The notes under the pieces: model-generated
Database searches by the model: none
Told to the model about the DNA's origin: nothing
Seen by the model: only the letters and a program-made list of their open reading frames with translations
Translations under genes and position numbers: made by a program
NCBI GenBank assembly: GCA_016706365.1
Contig: JADJJU010000003.1
Coordinates: 310,001 to 374,000, forward strand
Length of the DNA: 64,000 nucleotides
Direction: 5' to 3'
From: Saprospiraceae bacterium
GTDB taxonomy: Bacteria > Bacteroidota > Bacteroidia > Chitinophagales > Saprospiraceae
In this document: positions 26,250 to 35,500 of the stretch, in pieces
Numbering within the stretch: position 1 is the first letter of the stretch
Layout: each line of letters opens with the position of its first letter

Positions 26250-26588
26250 ATGAATCTGGAAAACGCAAAAGCGCAAATGCGCAAAGGAATATTAGAACTC
26301 TGTATCCTCTCTATTTTTGCAGAGGAGGAGGTCTATACATCGGACATTATAGAGAAGCTGAAAGAAGCTGATCTGATTGTGGTCGAGGGTACATTGTATC
26401 CACTATTGACGCGCCTCAAGAACGCAGGGCTGCTGGAGTACACCTGGAGGGAGTCTCTAAGCGGTCCACCAAGGAAATACTTCAGGATCACACCTGAGGG
26501 TGACCTTGTCCTTAATGGGCTGAGCCAGGCCTGGGACGATCTGGTGCAATCTGTCAATCTTTTGAAAAACAAAAAAGCTGAAAACTAA
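26250..26588 (+). CDS. PadR-family transcriptional regulator
   Basis: This winged-helix regulator has about 112 residues: an N-terminal helix with KGILELCILSIF, the recognition region IVEGTLYPLLTRLKNAGLLEYTW and the wing PPRKYFRITPEGDLVL, the classic PadR signature. The frame is open to an ATG at 26232, but the family starts at MNLENAKAQMRKG (26250), and 26238-26245 looks like promoter. It is separated by 1 bp from the PspC-domain gene, so it probably controls that operon, as is common for PadR/PspC pairs in Bacteroidota. Confidence 0.93.
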   Translation: MNLENAKAQMRKGILELCILSIFAEEEVYTSDIIEKLKEADLIVVEGTLYPLLTRLKNAGLLEYTWRESLSGPPRKYFRITPEGDLVLNGLSQAWDDLVQSVNLLKNKKAEN

Positions 26589-26589
26589 C

Positions 26590-28125
26590 ATGAACAAAGT
26601 AACACATATCAATATTGGAGGGCTTCCTTTCATCATGAATGAGGATGCATATATATTCCTTCAACAGTATTTTGATTCGATCACTGCCCACTTCCAGCTC
26701 TCTGAGGGCTCTGAGGAGATAGTAGCAGACATCGAGGCCAGAATCGCTGAATTATTGAATGAGAAAAAAGGAGCTCGTCAGATTGTTGAGATTGAAGATG
26801 TGCAATTTGCTATAAATATTATGGGTCGTCCTGAAGACTTCGGAGCGGATCCGATAGAGGAGACTAAGGAGAGTAACACCGGAAATAGGAAGGATACCGG
26901 ATTCAATCCAGGCAAACGTCTCTACAAAAATCCTGATGATAAAATCGTAGCAGGTGTGTGTTCCGGACTATCTATATATCTGGGAATCAAAGACCCGGTC
27001 TGGATGAGATTGCTTTTTGGTCTGCTGGCAGTAGTCGGTGGCGGCTCAGGTATACCGATTTACTTCATTCTGATGTTTATCCTTAAAGACGCAAAGACAC
27101 CCAAGGAAAAGCTGGAAATGAAAGGAGATCCGATCAATCTGGAATCTCTGGTCAACACGATGGGAACAGAATTCAAAAACCTGGGCGAGCAGTTCAAGGA
27201 TTTCGGAAAAAAAAATGCAGACGGATCTACGACCCAAGCCTCTGAATTGGGAACCTCCCTACAGGAAGGGTTTTCTGTCGTAGGACAGAATCTGGAATCT
27301 TTCTTCAGGAGTGTAGCGAGAGCATTGAGGCCAATCATATATATTTTAGGTGGGGTTATAATATTCGCACTGATTATCTTATGGTCCACTATCTTGTTTT
27401 CAGCTTTCCAAAGCGGAGAAACGATCAGGATGTTCTTACCTGCCTCTACATGGGAAAGCATGTTTGCGATCTTCAGTATTCTCCTGCTGGTATTATTACC
27501 AATAATGTCCATCGGACTAAGCGTCACACAGACTTTTTTCAGAGTAAGTATTAAGCCAATTTGGTATGGAGCTATCTGGGGATTATGGACATTGAATATA
27601 GTAGGGATGACATTTCTGGCTAAAAATATTTCTAAGAGTTACAGATCTGAAGCTAGTGTTGAAATACCATTTCAGCTGAAGGAAGCAGTAACAGGAACTT
27701 ATGTTGTAGCTCCCTTGTCTTTGGATGGCCAGAACAGGAGAAGTATCGAAGTAGGAGATCTATCGCTTGAAAGAGATGCTATTACCTTAGAATTTCTGGA
27801 TATTGAAGTCGGACGCTCCGAATCGGATAAAATAGAATTTATAGTTCAAAAAAGCAGTTCAGGCGAATCTGATGAACAAGCTGAAGCTTTTGCGAAAGCA
27901 ATTAATTATGAAATCGTCCAGCAAGGAGATACGCTTATGGTTCCTGATTTTCAGCAAGTAATAAAAGGGCAGAAGTTTAGCAATCAGAGAGTTGAATTGA
28001 AGATCCTTATTCCAAACGGAAAGCAGCTGAAATTTGCGGAAGAGATAGGTAATCTGAAGTTCATCACAGATGTAGGAGGAGAATTTATAAGCTCATACAA
28101 ACTTGAAGGAAAGTGCTACAAATGA
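26590..28125 (+). CDS. PspC-domain membrane protein
   Basis: This 511-residue inner-membrane protein starts with a cytosolic region (1-115), MNKVTHINIGGLPF...EDAYIFL, found in Bacteroidota PspC proteins. The PspC domain (about 119-175) contains RLYKNPDDKIVAGVCSGLS and a membrane helix. Further helices lie near 248-275, 287-308 and 318-345. The C-terminal part is a soluble beta-rich domain, which typically precedes or resembles bactofilin/GIN-type repeats. It is probably an envelope-stress-related protein regulated by the adjacent PadR. The ATGA at its stop couples it to a 21-codon frame. Confidence 0.9.
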   Translation: MNKVTHINIGGLPFIMNEDAYIFLQQYFDSITAHFQLSEGSEEIVADIEARIAELLNEKKGARQIVEIEDVQFAINIMGRPEDFGADPIEETKESNTGNRKDTGFNPGKRLYKNPDDKIVAGVCSGLSIYLGIKDPVWMRLLFGLLAVVGGGSGIPIYFILMFILKDAKTPKEKLEMKGDPINLESLVNTMGTEFKNLGEQFKDFGKKNADGSTTQASELGTSLQEGFSVVGQNLESFFRSVARALRPIIYILGGVIIFALIILWSTILFSAFQSGETIRMFLPASTWESMFAIFSILLLVLLPIMSIGLSVTQTFFRVSIKPIWYGAIWGLWTLNIVGMTFLAKNISKSYRSEASVEIPFQLKEAVTGTYVVAPLSLDGQNRRSIEVGDLSLERDAITLEFLDIEVGRSESDKIEFIVQKSSSGESDEQAEAFAKAINYEIVQQGDTLMVPDFQQVIKGQKFSNQRVELKILIPNGKQLKFAEEIGNLKFITDVGGEFISSYKLEGKCYK

Positions 28126-28187
28126 CTGAAAATGGTATAGTAATAAATACCATTGAAGATAAAAATACGACCACGACAGAGGATTAG
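28122..28187 (+). CDS. Possible 21-residue ORF coupled to the pspC gene
   Basis: An ATG overlaps the pspC stop codon as ATGA and opens 21 codons (MTENGIVINTIEDKNTTTTED) before TAG at 28185-28187, just ahead of the operon terminator. The product is hydrophilic with a Thr-rich tail. It may be a genuine short peptide, the remnant of a lost third gene of the operon, or chance. Confidence 0.25.
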   Translation: MTENGIVINTIEDKNTTTTED

Positions 28188-28209
28188 TTAATTTAAACTA
28201 TGGAAACGG

Positions 28210-28252
28210 AAATCCCTTTCTTTGCAACAGTGCGAAGAGGGGATTTTTTTTT
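28210..28252 (+). terminator. Intrinsic terminator of the padR-pspC operon
   Basis: AAATCCC at 28210-28216 pairs with GGGATTT near 28240-28246 in an imperfect stem of about 15 bp, followed by a run of nine T. The position, 85 bp after the pspC stop, suits the end of the operon. Confidence 0.7.
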
Positions 28253-28741
28253 GGAGACAATTCGCGGTTAGGTAAAAAGTAAGAGAATAGGAGGGGAGAA
28301 GTTGAAGAGTATAGAAAACAGCCTGTTTTGAGTTTAGAGTGTGCTCGTAGGTGGAGGCTACTTCGAGAAGGTGTGGAAAACAGCGGTTAGCTTTTGGCCA
28401 TTGGCGAACAGCCGGAAGAACGTTAGGGTCGCACTCGTAAACGCAAGCTATGCACGGGAATGTTCCTTGCTGTTGGCCAATAGCAGTTGAAAGTCTGGCG
28501 CAGGGGTGCACATAATTCACTTTTTTCCAACGGATGAGACTTTTGAAATAATAGATGTCAAAAATGTCACCTTTTGCCGGAGGCAAAACGCGTCACCTTG
28601 CGAGCGCAGCGAAGCAAGACGTCAATCGTCCTATGGACTACAGACTGTTATGAGTTGAAGCAAAATAGCCAAAACAGCCTTTGTGAGTGAGAGTGGGTTC
28701 GTAGCTGGAAGCTACTTCGGGCATTGTGTCACTTGATTGTC
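28253..28741. repeat. Gene-free region with degenerate direct repeats and hairpins
   Basis: Two diverged copies of a ~75-bp unit lie at about 28300-28375 and 28651-28730; both contain CGTAG(G/C)TGGA(G/A)GCTACTTCG. A perfect hairpin TTTTGCC-GGA-GGCAAAA lies at 28572-28588, followed by GCGAGCGCAGCGAAGCAAG. Words such as GTCACCTTGC and TTTTGCCG recur, inverted, near 40100. No coding sequence is supported: a frame of about 130 codons on the minus strand has repeat-like composition and no family resemblance. Confidence 0.5.
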
Positions 28742-29794
28742 CTAAAACATCGGACACAGCGAATCTTCGTTTTCATATTCTCCGAAGTAGGAGACAGAAA
28801 GTTCGAAGGCGCCGCGGGTACGGCCATAGGTGGCAAGCGAACTAAGCGTTAAATCATAGCTCATCCCGATGACAAGATTGTCATATCCATAGCCGACAAG
28901 GAATCCAAGCATGTCTGTGGACCAGCTGGTAGCATTGTTTGCTAAACGTAAGTAAGTTCCCAGGTATAGTGTGTGCAATTCGTATTCAAGGAAGTAGAAT
29001 TTGAAATTAACTCCTACCTGAGCCAGTTGATTAGGTCCTTGCATTGCAGCGAGCACCCTTGGCTGGATATCCAGAAATTCAGAAACTGGAATCACTGAGG
29101 CCAGATGGAAAGAAATTCTTGCTGGCAATTTATAACTTACTCCTCTAATGTTAACTGCATCATTTGGGTCTTTGAAGAAGAATGAATTTTCCGGACCAAG
29201 GAAATTATGAAGGGCAATTCCGGCATAAATAGCGGTATTTTTTTTAGGAGCATAGATATAATTCAATCCGGCAGCCATATTGACATGAGCAATATTATTT
29301 TCTGGCAGTAATTCCAGTGTTGGTAATGTATATCCATCTATACCATTGAACTGATCCTGGAAATTGATTTTGGAAAAATTGACACTTCTTTGGTTCATTC
29401 CAATTTGAATTCCCGCTCCTAAATATTGAGATCTTGAATTGTCCAGTGATTTGTGATAGGCACCCGCGAGATACATTTGATTGAGGGTGTACTCCAAAAT
29501 TCCTGAGCGATCTGTCTGGAAAATAATACTCCCGGAGAAAAAATCCTTATTAATTCCTTTGGGATCAACGTCAAAGCGGAGGTCCAGTCCCAATCCATAA
29601 GTTCTGAATGGTTCATCCACGACAGAACGCCATTGCTCTCTATGAATGGCGGATACTCTGTATTTTCCATCATAAGTGCCTGATAATGCAGGATTAAGAC
29701 TTACTGGTAGTGCATAGAATTGGGAAAATACAGCATCCTGGCTAAATGCTAAAGTGCTGAGAAACAATATATATACAAGTATCTGGTATCTCAT
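28742..29794 (-). CDS. PorP/SprF-family type IX secretion system membrane protein
   Basis: This 350-residue protein has a signal peptide (1-18, ending AFSQ) and the family opening DAVFSQFYALPVSLNPALSGTYDGKYR. The rest is alternating beta-strand sequence typical of an outer-membrane barrel, including NQMYLAGAYHKSL, LGAGIQIGMNQRS and FLVGYGYDNLVIGMSYDLTLS, and the conserved C-terminal FELSVSYFG. PorP/SprF proteins in Bacteroidota work with T9SS for delivery or anchoring of particular cargo. Here it is not next to a giant gliding adhesin, so its cargo is unknown; three T9SS cargo genes are in this window. Confidence 0.93.
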   Translation of the reverse strand: MRYQILVYILFLSTLAFSQDAVFSQFYALPVSLNPALSGTYDGKYRVSAIHREQWRSVVDEPFRTYGLGLDLRFDVDPKGINKDFFSGSIIFQTDRSGILEYTLNQMYLAGAYHKSLDNSRSQYLGAGIQIGMNQRSVNFSKINFQDQFNGIDGYTLPTLELLPENNIAHVNMAAGLNYIYAPKKNTAIYAGIALHNFLGPENSFFFKDPNDAVNIRGVSYKLPARISFHLASVIPVSEFLDIQPRVLAAMQGPNQLAQVGVNFKFYFLEYELHTLYLGTYLRLANNATSWSTDMLGFLVGYGYDNLVIGMSYDLTLSSLATYGRTRGAFELSVSYFGEYENEDSLCPMF

Positions 29795-29875
29795 ATGAGT
29801 TTATATAGTGGATGCGGACTTCAAGAAAACAATATTTTAACTTAAAAATTGTGTCTTTAGAATTTCATAATCCAC

Positions 29876-31237
29876 TTAAAGAACATGCTGTATCAGGTCG
29901 TATTTAGATATAATATGGTATTTTCCTGTAGCATCCTTAGTCATGACAGCTGGAATTTCACGGGAAATATATTTGTTCAGTGAACGGCATAAGGTCTCAG
30001 GAGTAACCTCAGGAAATGGCTCAGCCATGATCTGAGAAACTGGTTCGGTGAGTTCTCCCTTTGCAGGATTAAGAATGTATTCCAACAATACAGATTCAGA
30101 AAGTGATCCAATGATCTCATCACCTTTCATTACCGGCAACTGGGACAAATCCAATTCCTTCATCAGGTCCAGAGCTTTATGAATGGTTTCGTTGGATTGA
30201 ATAGAAACCAGCTCGTCTTTACCTCTCATGTTGATCAAATCCCTGACTTTCAAGTCCTTTTCCAGAAATCCACGTTCACGCATCCATTCGTCATTATATA
30301 CTTTGCCCACATAGCGGCTACCGTGGTCATGAAGAATGATTACGACAACATCACCTTCTTTAAACATGTCTTTCATCTGTAACATCCCGGCAACTGCTGT
30401 TCCTGCAGAATATCCCATAAATAGTCCTTCTTCTCTTGCAAGCCTTCTTGCCATTAGTGCGCCATCCTTATCTGTTACCTTTGTGAAGTAGTCAATCGTC
30501 TTGAAATCTACATTGGCCGGGATGATATCTTCTCCAACACCTCCAGTGATGTATGGATATATTTCAGCTTCATCAAATTCGCCGGTCTCATGAAACTTTT
30601 TAAGGACAGAACCATAAACATCTACACCGAGTATTTTAATGTTCGGATTTTGCTCTTTAAGGTACCTGCCTGTTCCGGAGATTGTTCCACCTGTGCCTAC
30701 TGTTGCAATCAGGTGAGTAATCTTTCCATCGGTTTGTTTCCAGATTTCAGGCCCTGTTGACTCGTAATGAGCTTCGGAATTGGCGAGATTATCGTATTGA
30801 TTAAACCAAAATGAGTTTGGAATTTCTTTGCTGAGTCTTTCTGCTACTGAATAATAGGATCTCGGATCAGTAGGTTCAACATTGGTAGGACATACTATTA
30901 CTTCTGCACCAAAAGCTTTAAGAATATCAACTTTTTCCTTTGATTGCTTATCGCTGGTGGTGAAGATACATTTATAACCTCTCACTACTCCGGCAAGTGC
31001 GAGGCCCATGCCCGTATTACCTGAGGTACATTCAATGATTGTTCCACCCGGTTTTATTTTACCGTTTTTTTCAGCTTCTTCCAGCATTTTCAGTGCCATT
31101 CTGTCTTTGATGGAGTGGCCGGGATTGTATGTTTCCATTTTAGCCAGGACGAGGGCAGGAATGCCTTTCGAAATATGGTTCAATTTAATAAGAGGCGTAT
31201 TGCCTATTGTCTCAAGGACATTGTTAGAATACTGCAT
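29876..31237 (-). CDS. Cystathionine beta-synthase-type PLP enzyme with CBS pair
   Basis: This 453-residue protein belongs to the fold-type II PLP family. GNTPLIKLN opens the catalytic domain, the PLP Lys lies in GHSIKDRMA (near 45), TSGNTGMGLA binds the cofactor phosphate side and VGTGGTISGTGRY forms the glycine loop. Residues about 335-453 form a CBS-domain pair, as in eukaryotic-type cystathionine beta-synthase. It makes cystathionine from serine and homocysteine, or cysteine from O-acetylserine; the CBS pair favours the former but does not prove it. It is transcribed away from the LysM gene region with its own TAACTTTG -7 element. Confidence 0.9.
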   Translation of the reverse strand: MQYSNNVLETIGNTPLIKLNHISKGIPALVLAKMETYNPGHSIKDRMALKMLEEAEKNGKIKPGGTIIECTSGNTGMGLALAGVVRGYKCIFTTSDKQSKEKVDILKAFGAEVIVCPTNVEPTDPRSYYSVAERLSKEIPNSFWFNQYDNLANSEAHYESTGPEIWKQTDGKITHLIATVGTGGTISGTGRYLKEQNPNIKILGVDVYGSVLKKFHETGEFDEAEIYPYITGGVGEDIIPANVDFKTIDYFTKVTDKDGALMARRLAREEGLFMGYSAGTAVAGMLQMKDMFKEGDVVVIILHDHGSRYVGKVYNDEWMRERGFLEKDLKVRDLINMRGKDELVSIQSNETIHKALDLMKELDLSQLPVMKGDEIIGSLSESVLLEYILNPAKGELTEPVSQIMAEPFPEVTPETLCRSLNKYISREIPAVMTKDATGKYHIISKYDLIQHVL

Positions 31238-31264
31238 AATAAATATCGATGTTCAATTTGGCCG

Positions 31265-31272
31265 CAAAGTTA
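31265..31272 (-). promoter_or_regulatory. -7 promoter element of the cystathionine beta-synthase-type gene
   Basis: Read on the minus strand the sequence is TAACTTTG, matching TAnnTTTG, 27 bp upstream of the ATG. An ATTG about 20 bp further upstream is a partial -33 match. Confidence 0.45.
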
Positions 31273-31300
31273 ATCAAGTCTTGGAGACCTGCCTCAATTT

Positions 31301-32119
31301 TTATTGCTCAAGTACTTCCACTTTAATTTTGGCGAAGAACCTGGCATCTAAAATCCCCAGACTTTTTGCCACTTCCGGCGACACGACAATAATAACTTCT
31401 TTTGGATAGGTTTTAGGCGGAATATTGCCGATCACTTTGGCATAGACTGTTTTTCTAAACATAGGATTAGTCACTGCAACTATAGAATTAATGGGAGCTG
31501 ACTCATGCAATACAAACATGCCAGATCCCGGATCTGTGTCTTTGAACCAAAGTCCTACACCGGTCTGATCTTTAAATACCTTCTTTGCAGCCCTATACTC
31601 AAATTTTTCTTTCATGGTACTGCCGATTGAAGCAGTGTGTTCTTCTATAGGTTCAGGTTCTTCAACATTTTCAGCTGAAAAGTAGCCTAAAAGTAACCTC
31701 TCACCAATATTGAGATTGGTATTTTCTTTATGATTGAGAAGCATTAAAATTTCTTCTTTCACTCCCAGATATACACGTGCAATTCTGAACATATTTTCCT
31801 GAGGCTTAACTTCATAATAAACAGGAAATGCCTTATCATCCAATTTCTGCTGAGTAATTTGACTCTTTAAAATGGGAATAAAAATCTCCTCACCCAAACG
31901 AAGTGAGCCATTTTCAAGCGCTGGATTTGCCGCCAATAAAGCAACGGCGGATACTCCATATTGTTTGGATAATTTGTAAACAGTCAAACCTGGCTCGACC
32001 GATGTTTCAATAAAAAAACTGCTTCCTGAATAAGAAACGAGGAGCTCAGAATGTGATGATTGAGACCATGCACAGATATGCAAGCTTAAAAATAAGTAAG
32101 TAAACACCCTCTTTTTCAT
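31301..32119 (-). CDS. LysM-repeat exported protein with RlpA-like C-terminal domain
   Basis: This 272-residue protein has a signal peptide (1-19, ending AWSQ). Two LysM units follow at about 40-87 (GLTVYKLSKQYGVSAVALLAANP) and 100-147 (YYEVKPQENMFRIARVYLGV). The C-terminal ~85 residues (LHESAPINSIVAVTNP, YAKVIGNIPP, VSPEVAKSLGILDARFFAKIKVE) form a double-psi-like RlpA-type domain common in Bacteroidota LysM proteins. It should bind peptidoglycan in the periplasm; lytic activity is doubtful. The -7 element TAATTTTG lies 24 bp upstream. Confidence 0.88.
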   Translation of the reverse strand: MKKRVFTYLFLSLHICAWSQSSHSELLVSYSGSSFFIETSVEPGLTVYKLSKQYGVSAVALLAANPALENGSLRLGEEIFIPILKSQITQQKLDDKAFPVYYEVKPQENMFRIARVYLGVKEEILMLLNHKENTNLNIGERLLLGYFSAENVEEPEPIEEHTASIGSTMKEKFEYRAAKKVFKDQTGVGLWFKDTDPGSGMFVLHESAPINSIVAVTNPMFRKTVYAKVIGNIPPKTYPKEVIIVVSPEVAKSLGILDARFFAKIKVEVLEQ

Positions 32120-32142
32120 TTCTGCAACTTAATGGTATGACG

Positions 32143-32150
32143 CAAAATTA
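32143..32150 (-). promoter_or_regulatory. -7 promoter element of the LysM gene
   Basis: On the minus strand this reads TAATTTTG (TAnnTTTG), 24 bp upstream of the LysM ATG. No good -33 TTTG is seen, so confidence is modest. The remaining gap to 32497 is AT-rich and holds no gene or clear repeat. Confidence 0.4.
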
Positions 32151-32497
32151 ATAATACATTTTGAATAATTGTAATATATTATTATTAATCCTTTTTTGCT
32201 GCATTGAAACGGAGTGTAAGTTTCTCTTATTGTATTAGCGTGTTCTGCTAATTATAATATTTACAAATCTGCTGTATATGCAAGGATTTGCATTTGGTGT
32301 TTTTAGATGAATATCAGTACTTTAGTAAAGATAAAACCAGGTTATGATAATTTAAATGAAGTGATTTAACTTCGAATGAACACAATTTACTGCCTATTTT
32401 TCTTTATGCAAAAAACCAAAGAAATCATCTCCTCGTAGATCCACGGTATACCCTTTCTGATAAAAACTAGATTTTGATCACTATAAATTCCTAATTA

Positions 32498-32552
32498 ATG
32501 AGAACAGCAAAACACTTTCGACTATTATTTTTTTTTCGTATTTCTTTTTGGC
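32498..32552 (+). other. Out-of-frame start and signal peptide of the DUF4394 protein (T9 tract)
   Basis: An ATG at 32498 begins MRTAKHFRLLFFF, but the frame runs to an early stop because the tract at 32528-32536 has nine T. With eight (or eleven) T the frame would continue as VFLFGLQSVELNAQK into the long gene and make a perfect signal peptide. The long frame as read has no ATG and no signal peptide. The site is either a sequencing error or a slippage-prone phase-variation switch. Confidence 0.8.
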
Positions 32553-35500
32553 TTGCAATCAGTAGAACTGAATGCTCAAAAAATATACGGGTATTCTGAT
32601 GGAAATCTCATCTCCTTTGATTTGCAGGCTCCTCAAACCGTAACCACTATCGGCGCCATTTCAGGTCTCCCTGCTGATACAGAATTGTTAGGTATGGATT
32701 TTAGGCCAAACACTGGTGAGTTATTTGCCTTGAGCGCCAACAAATCATCCGGATCCTCTTTTTTAGTAAAACTAAATTTGCTAAATGGAGCAGCATCAAC
32801 ACTTGGAACAGGTTTTATGCTTGAGTATGGAGAAGGTTCTACCGGGTTTGATTTTAATCCAACTGTGGACAGAATTAGAGTGGTCACTTCACATGGTTAT
32901 AATTACAGACTGAATCCAATAAGTGGGGGACTCCAAGTGCAAGATGGTGATTTGTCTTATGCATCTTCTGATGTGAATAGTAGCGTGCTGCCCAGAGTTG
33001 TTTCATGTGCATACACAAACAGTTACATTGGGTCTACCTCAACCACATTGTATAATTATGATGCAGGGATCAATGTCCTGGTATCTCAAATTCCACCAAA
33101 TGATGGGGTACTTAACACAATTGGATCTTCAAATTTATCTTTTGATTCAACAGCTATCATTGACATGGATATTTTGGCCGGACCTCCCGGAATGCCTAAT
33201 ACGGCAATTATGGTGGCTACAGCCGACAGATTTGGAAGCAGTCAACTTTACTCTATTGACCTGACATCAGGTGCCACTGCACTTTTGGGCAATGTTGGGT
33301 TACCAACTGCTATTGAAATGATATCCTTTCAAATTGAAAGAAATGTCCCGCCAACTGTTAATGGAGAATTGGTTTATGCTTTGAATTCAAATGGAATACT
33401 ATTATCCTTTGATTCAGAAAATCCGGAAATAATAAGAAGTAGTACTCCGCTGAGCGGTCTGGCTGCAGGACAGGCTCTGGTGGGAGTGGATTTTCGTCCT
33501 AATACTGGCGAACTTTGGGGCTTGGGATACAACAGAAGTGACGGCAGCTCCAGGCTGTATATAGTCAATCCTTCAACAGGTGTAGCAACTGCACAGGGTT
33601 CAGGTACCTTTAATCTTGACCTGGGCACTAATAGGTCCATCAGTTTTGATTTTAATCCCGCTGTGGATCGAATCAGAGTTATAGGGGCAAATGGAAATAA
33701 TTATCGCCTTAATCCATTGAATGGATCACTTGCTGCGACGGATGGTCAAATAAAATATGCTACCGGTGATGCTAATGAAGGCAAAATTCCAAGCGTCGTT
33801 GCAGCTGCATATACCAACAGTTATCTTGCTTCTTCTTCAACAAGTCTTTATGCATATGATGCTTTTTCAAATGTACTTGCACTTCAAAATCCACCAAATG
33901 ATGGAATTTTGAATACTATTGGAGGAAGTGGTTTGAACGCTGACCCGTCAAGTGCCACATTTGATATGGATATCTATTATGATGCTGAAAATCAAAGTAA
34001 TACAGCTTATTTCACAGCAGAACAAGGCGGAAGCTCAGATAAATTATATACTATCAATTTACAGAATGGTCAGCTTACTGAGCTAGGTTTTATTGGAAAT
34101 GGAATTGCAATTTCGAAAATTACAGTTTTTATAGACCGATCCTTTCCTCCTAATATCACAGGTCGTTTGATTTATGGTATTACTCAAAACAACTATTTAT
34201 TCAATTTTGATTCAGAAAGACCTGAGACAATCAGGGAATTAAAATTATTAACCGGGATTGAAGCAGGGCAGATGCTAGCCGGAGCTGATTTCAGACCCAA
34301 TACAGGTGAGCTTTGGGTTCTGGGTTATAATACTACAACATCTAAAGCAAGATTGTATACCGCAGATCTTAGCACAGGAGCATTAGCTACTGCAGGCATG
34401 GCTGAGATTGATTTGGATTTGGGTGATGGATCCGGGATTGGATTTGATTTTAATCCAACTGTGGATCGGATCAGAGTGGTTTCTTCAGCTGGAAAAAACT
34501 ACAGACTCAATCCAATAACCGGAGGACTGGCAGCCAATGATGGGAATCTAAAGTATGCAACAGGAGATATCAATGAAAATGAAACTCCAACAATAACATC
34601 AGCTGCTTACTCAAATAGTTATATCGGAAGTACAAGTACCGGATTGTTTGTTTTTGATGCAGCTAAAGGAAATATAGCTTTTCAAAATCCTCCAAATGAC
34701 GGAACTTTAAACACGGTTGGATCGGCAGGACTAAATATAAATCCGGGTATGTTACACACAAGCATGGATGCATATCAGAATCCATCTACCGGTGCCAACA
34801 CTTTTCTTCTTGCTGCAAAGCCAGCGGGTTCTACATTTGATGAACTATATAATGTCAATACCAGCTCAGGGGCTATCACAAGAATAGGACGAATTGGACC
34901 AGCTTTATCAGTCAGGGCATTGTCAGCGTTTATCGATCGAAGTGTACCGGCTGAATTTGAAGGACCCCTTGCATACGGGCTTACTTCCAATAATAATTTG
35001 GTCACATTTGATACTGAAAATCCTGAAATCATTCGGGCTGTGAAAGGAACTGCGGGGATAAAGGCGGGCGAAAGGATAGTCGGAATTGATTTCAGACCAG
35101 CAACGTCCCGATTATTTGCTTTGGGCTATAATGCAACTGCTCAAACAGCTTCCATTTACACAATAGATACTTTATCAGGTGCTTTAACAATTGTTGGAGC
35201 AGGTGACATTAGTATGAATCTTGGAAATGGAATTGTGGGTTTTGATTTCAATCCTGTTGTTGACAGGCTTAGAGTAGTGAGTCAGAATGGCAACAACTAC
35301 AGAATACACCCTGAGACAGGTGTATTAGTTGCTACTGACGGAGTTCTTGCATATGCTTCAGGAGATACAAACAATGGTGCTACTCCAAATATTGTCACAG
35401 GTGCCTATTCTCAAAGCTTCAATACCACTACTGCCACGACATTATATAATATAGATGCCTCACTGAATATTCTGGTAACTCAGGTTCCGCCTAATGATGG

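Noticed and set aside
28188..28586. A 132-codon frame on the minus strand
   Set aside because: Composition is repeat-like, no signal peptide or family motif, and it overlaps hairpins and a terminator.
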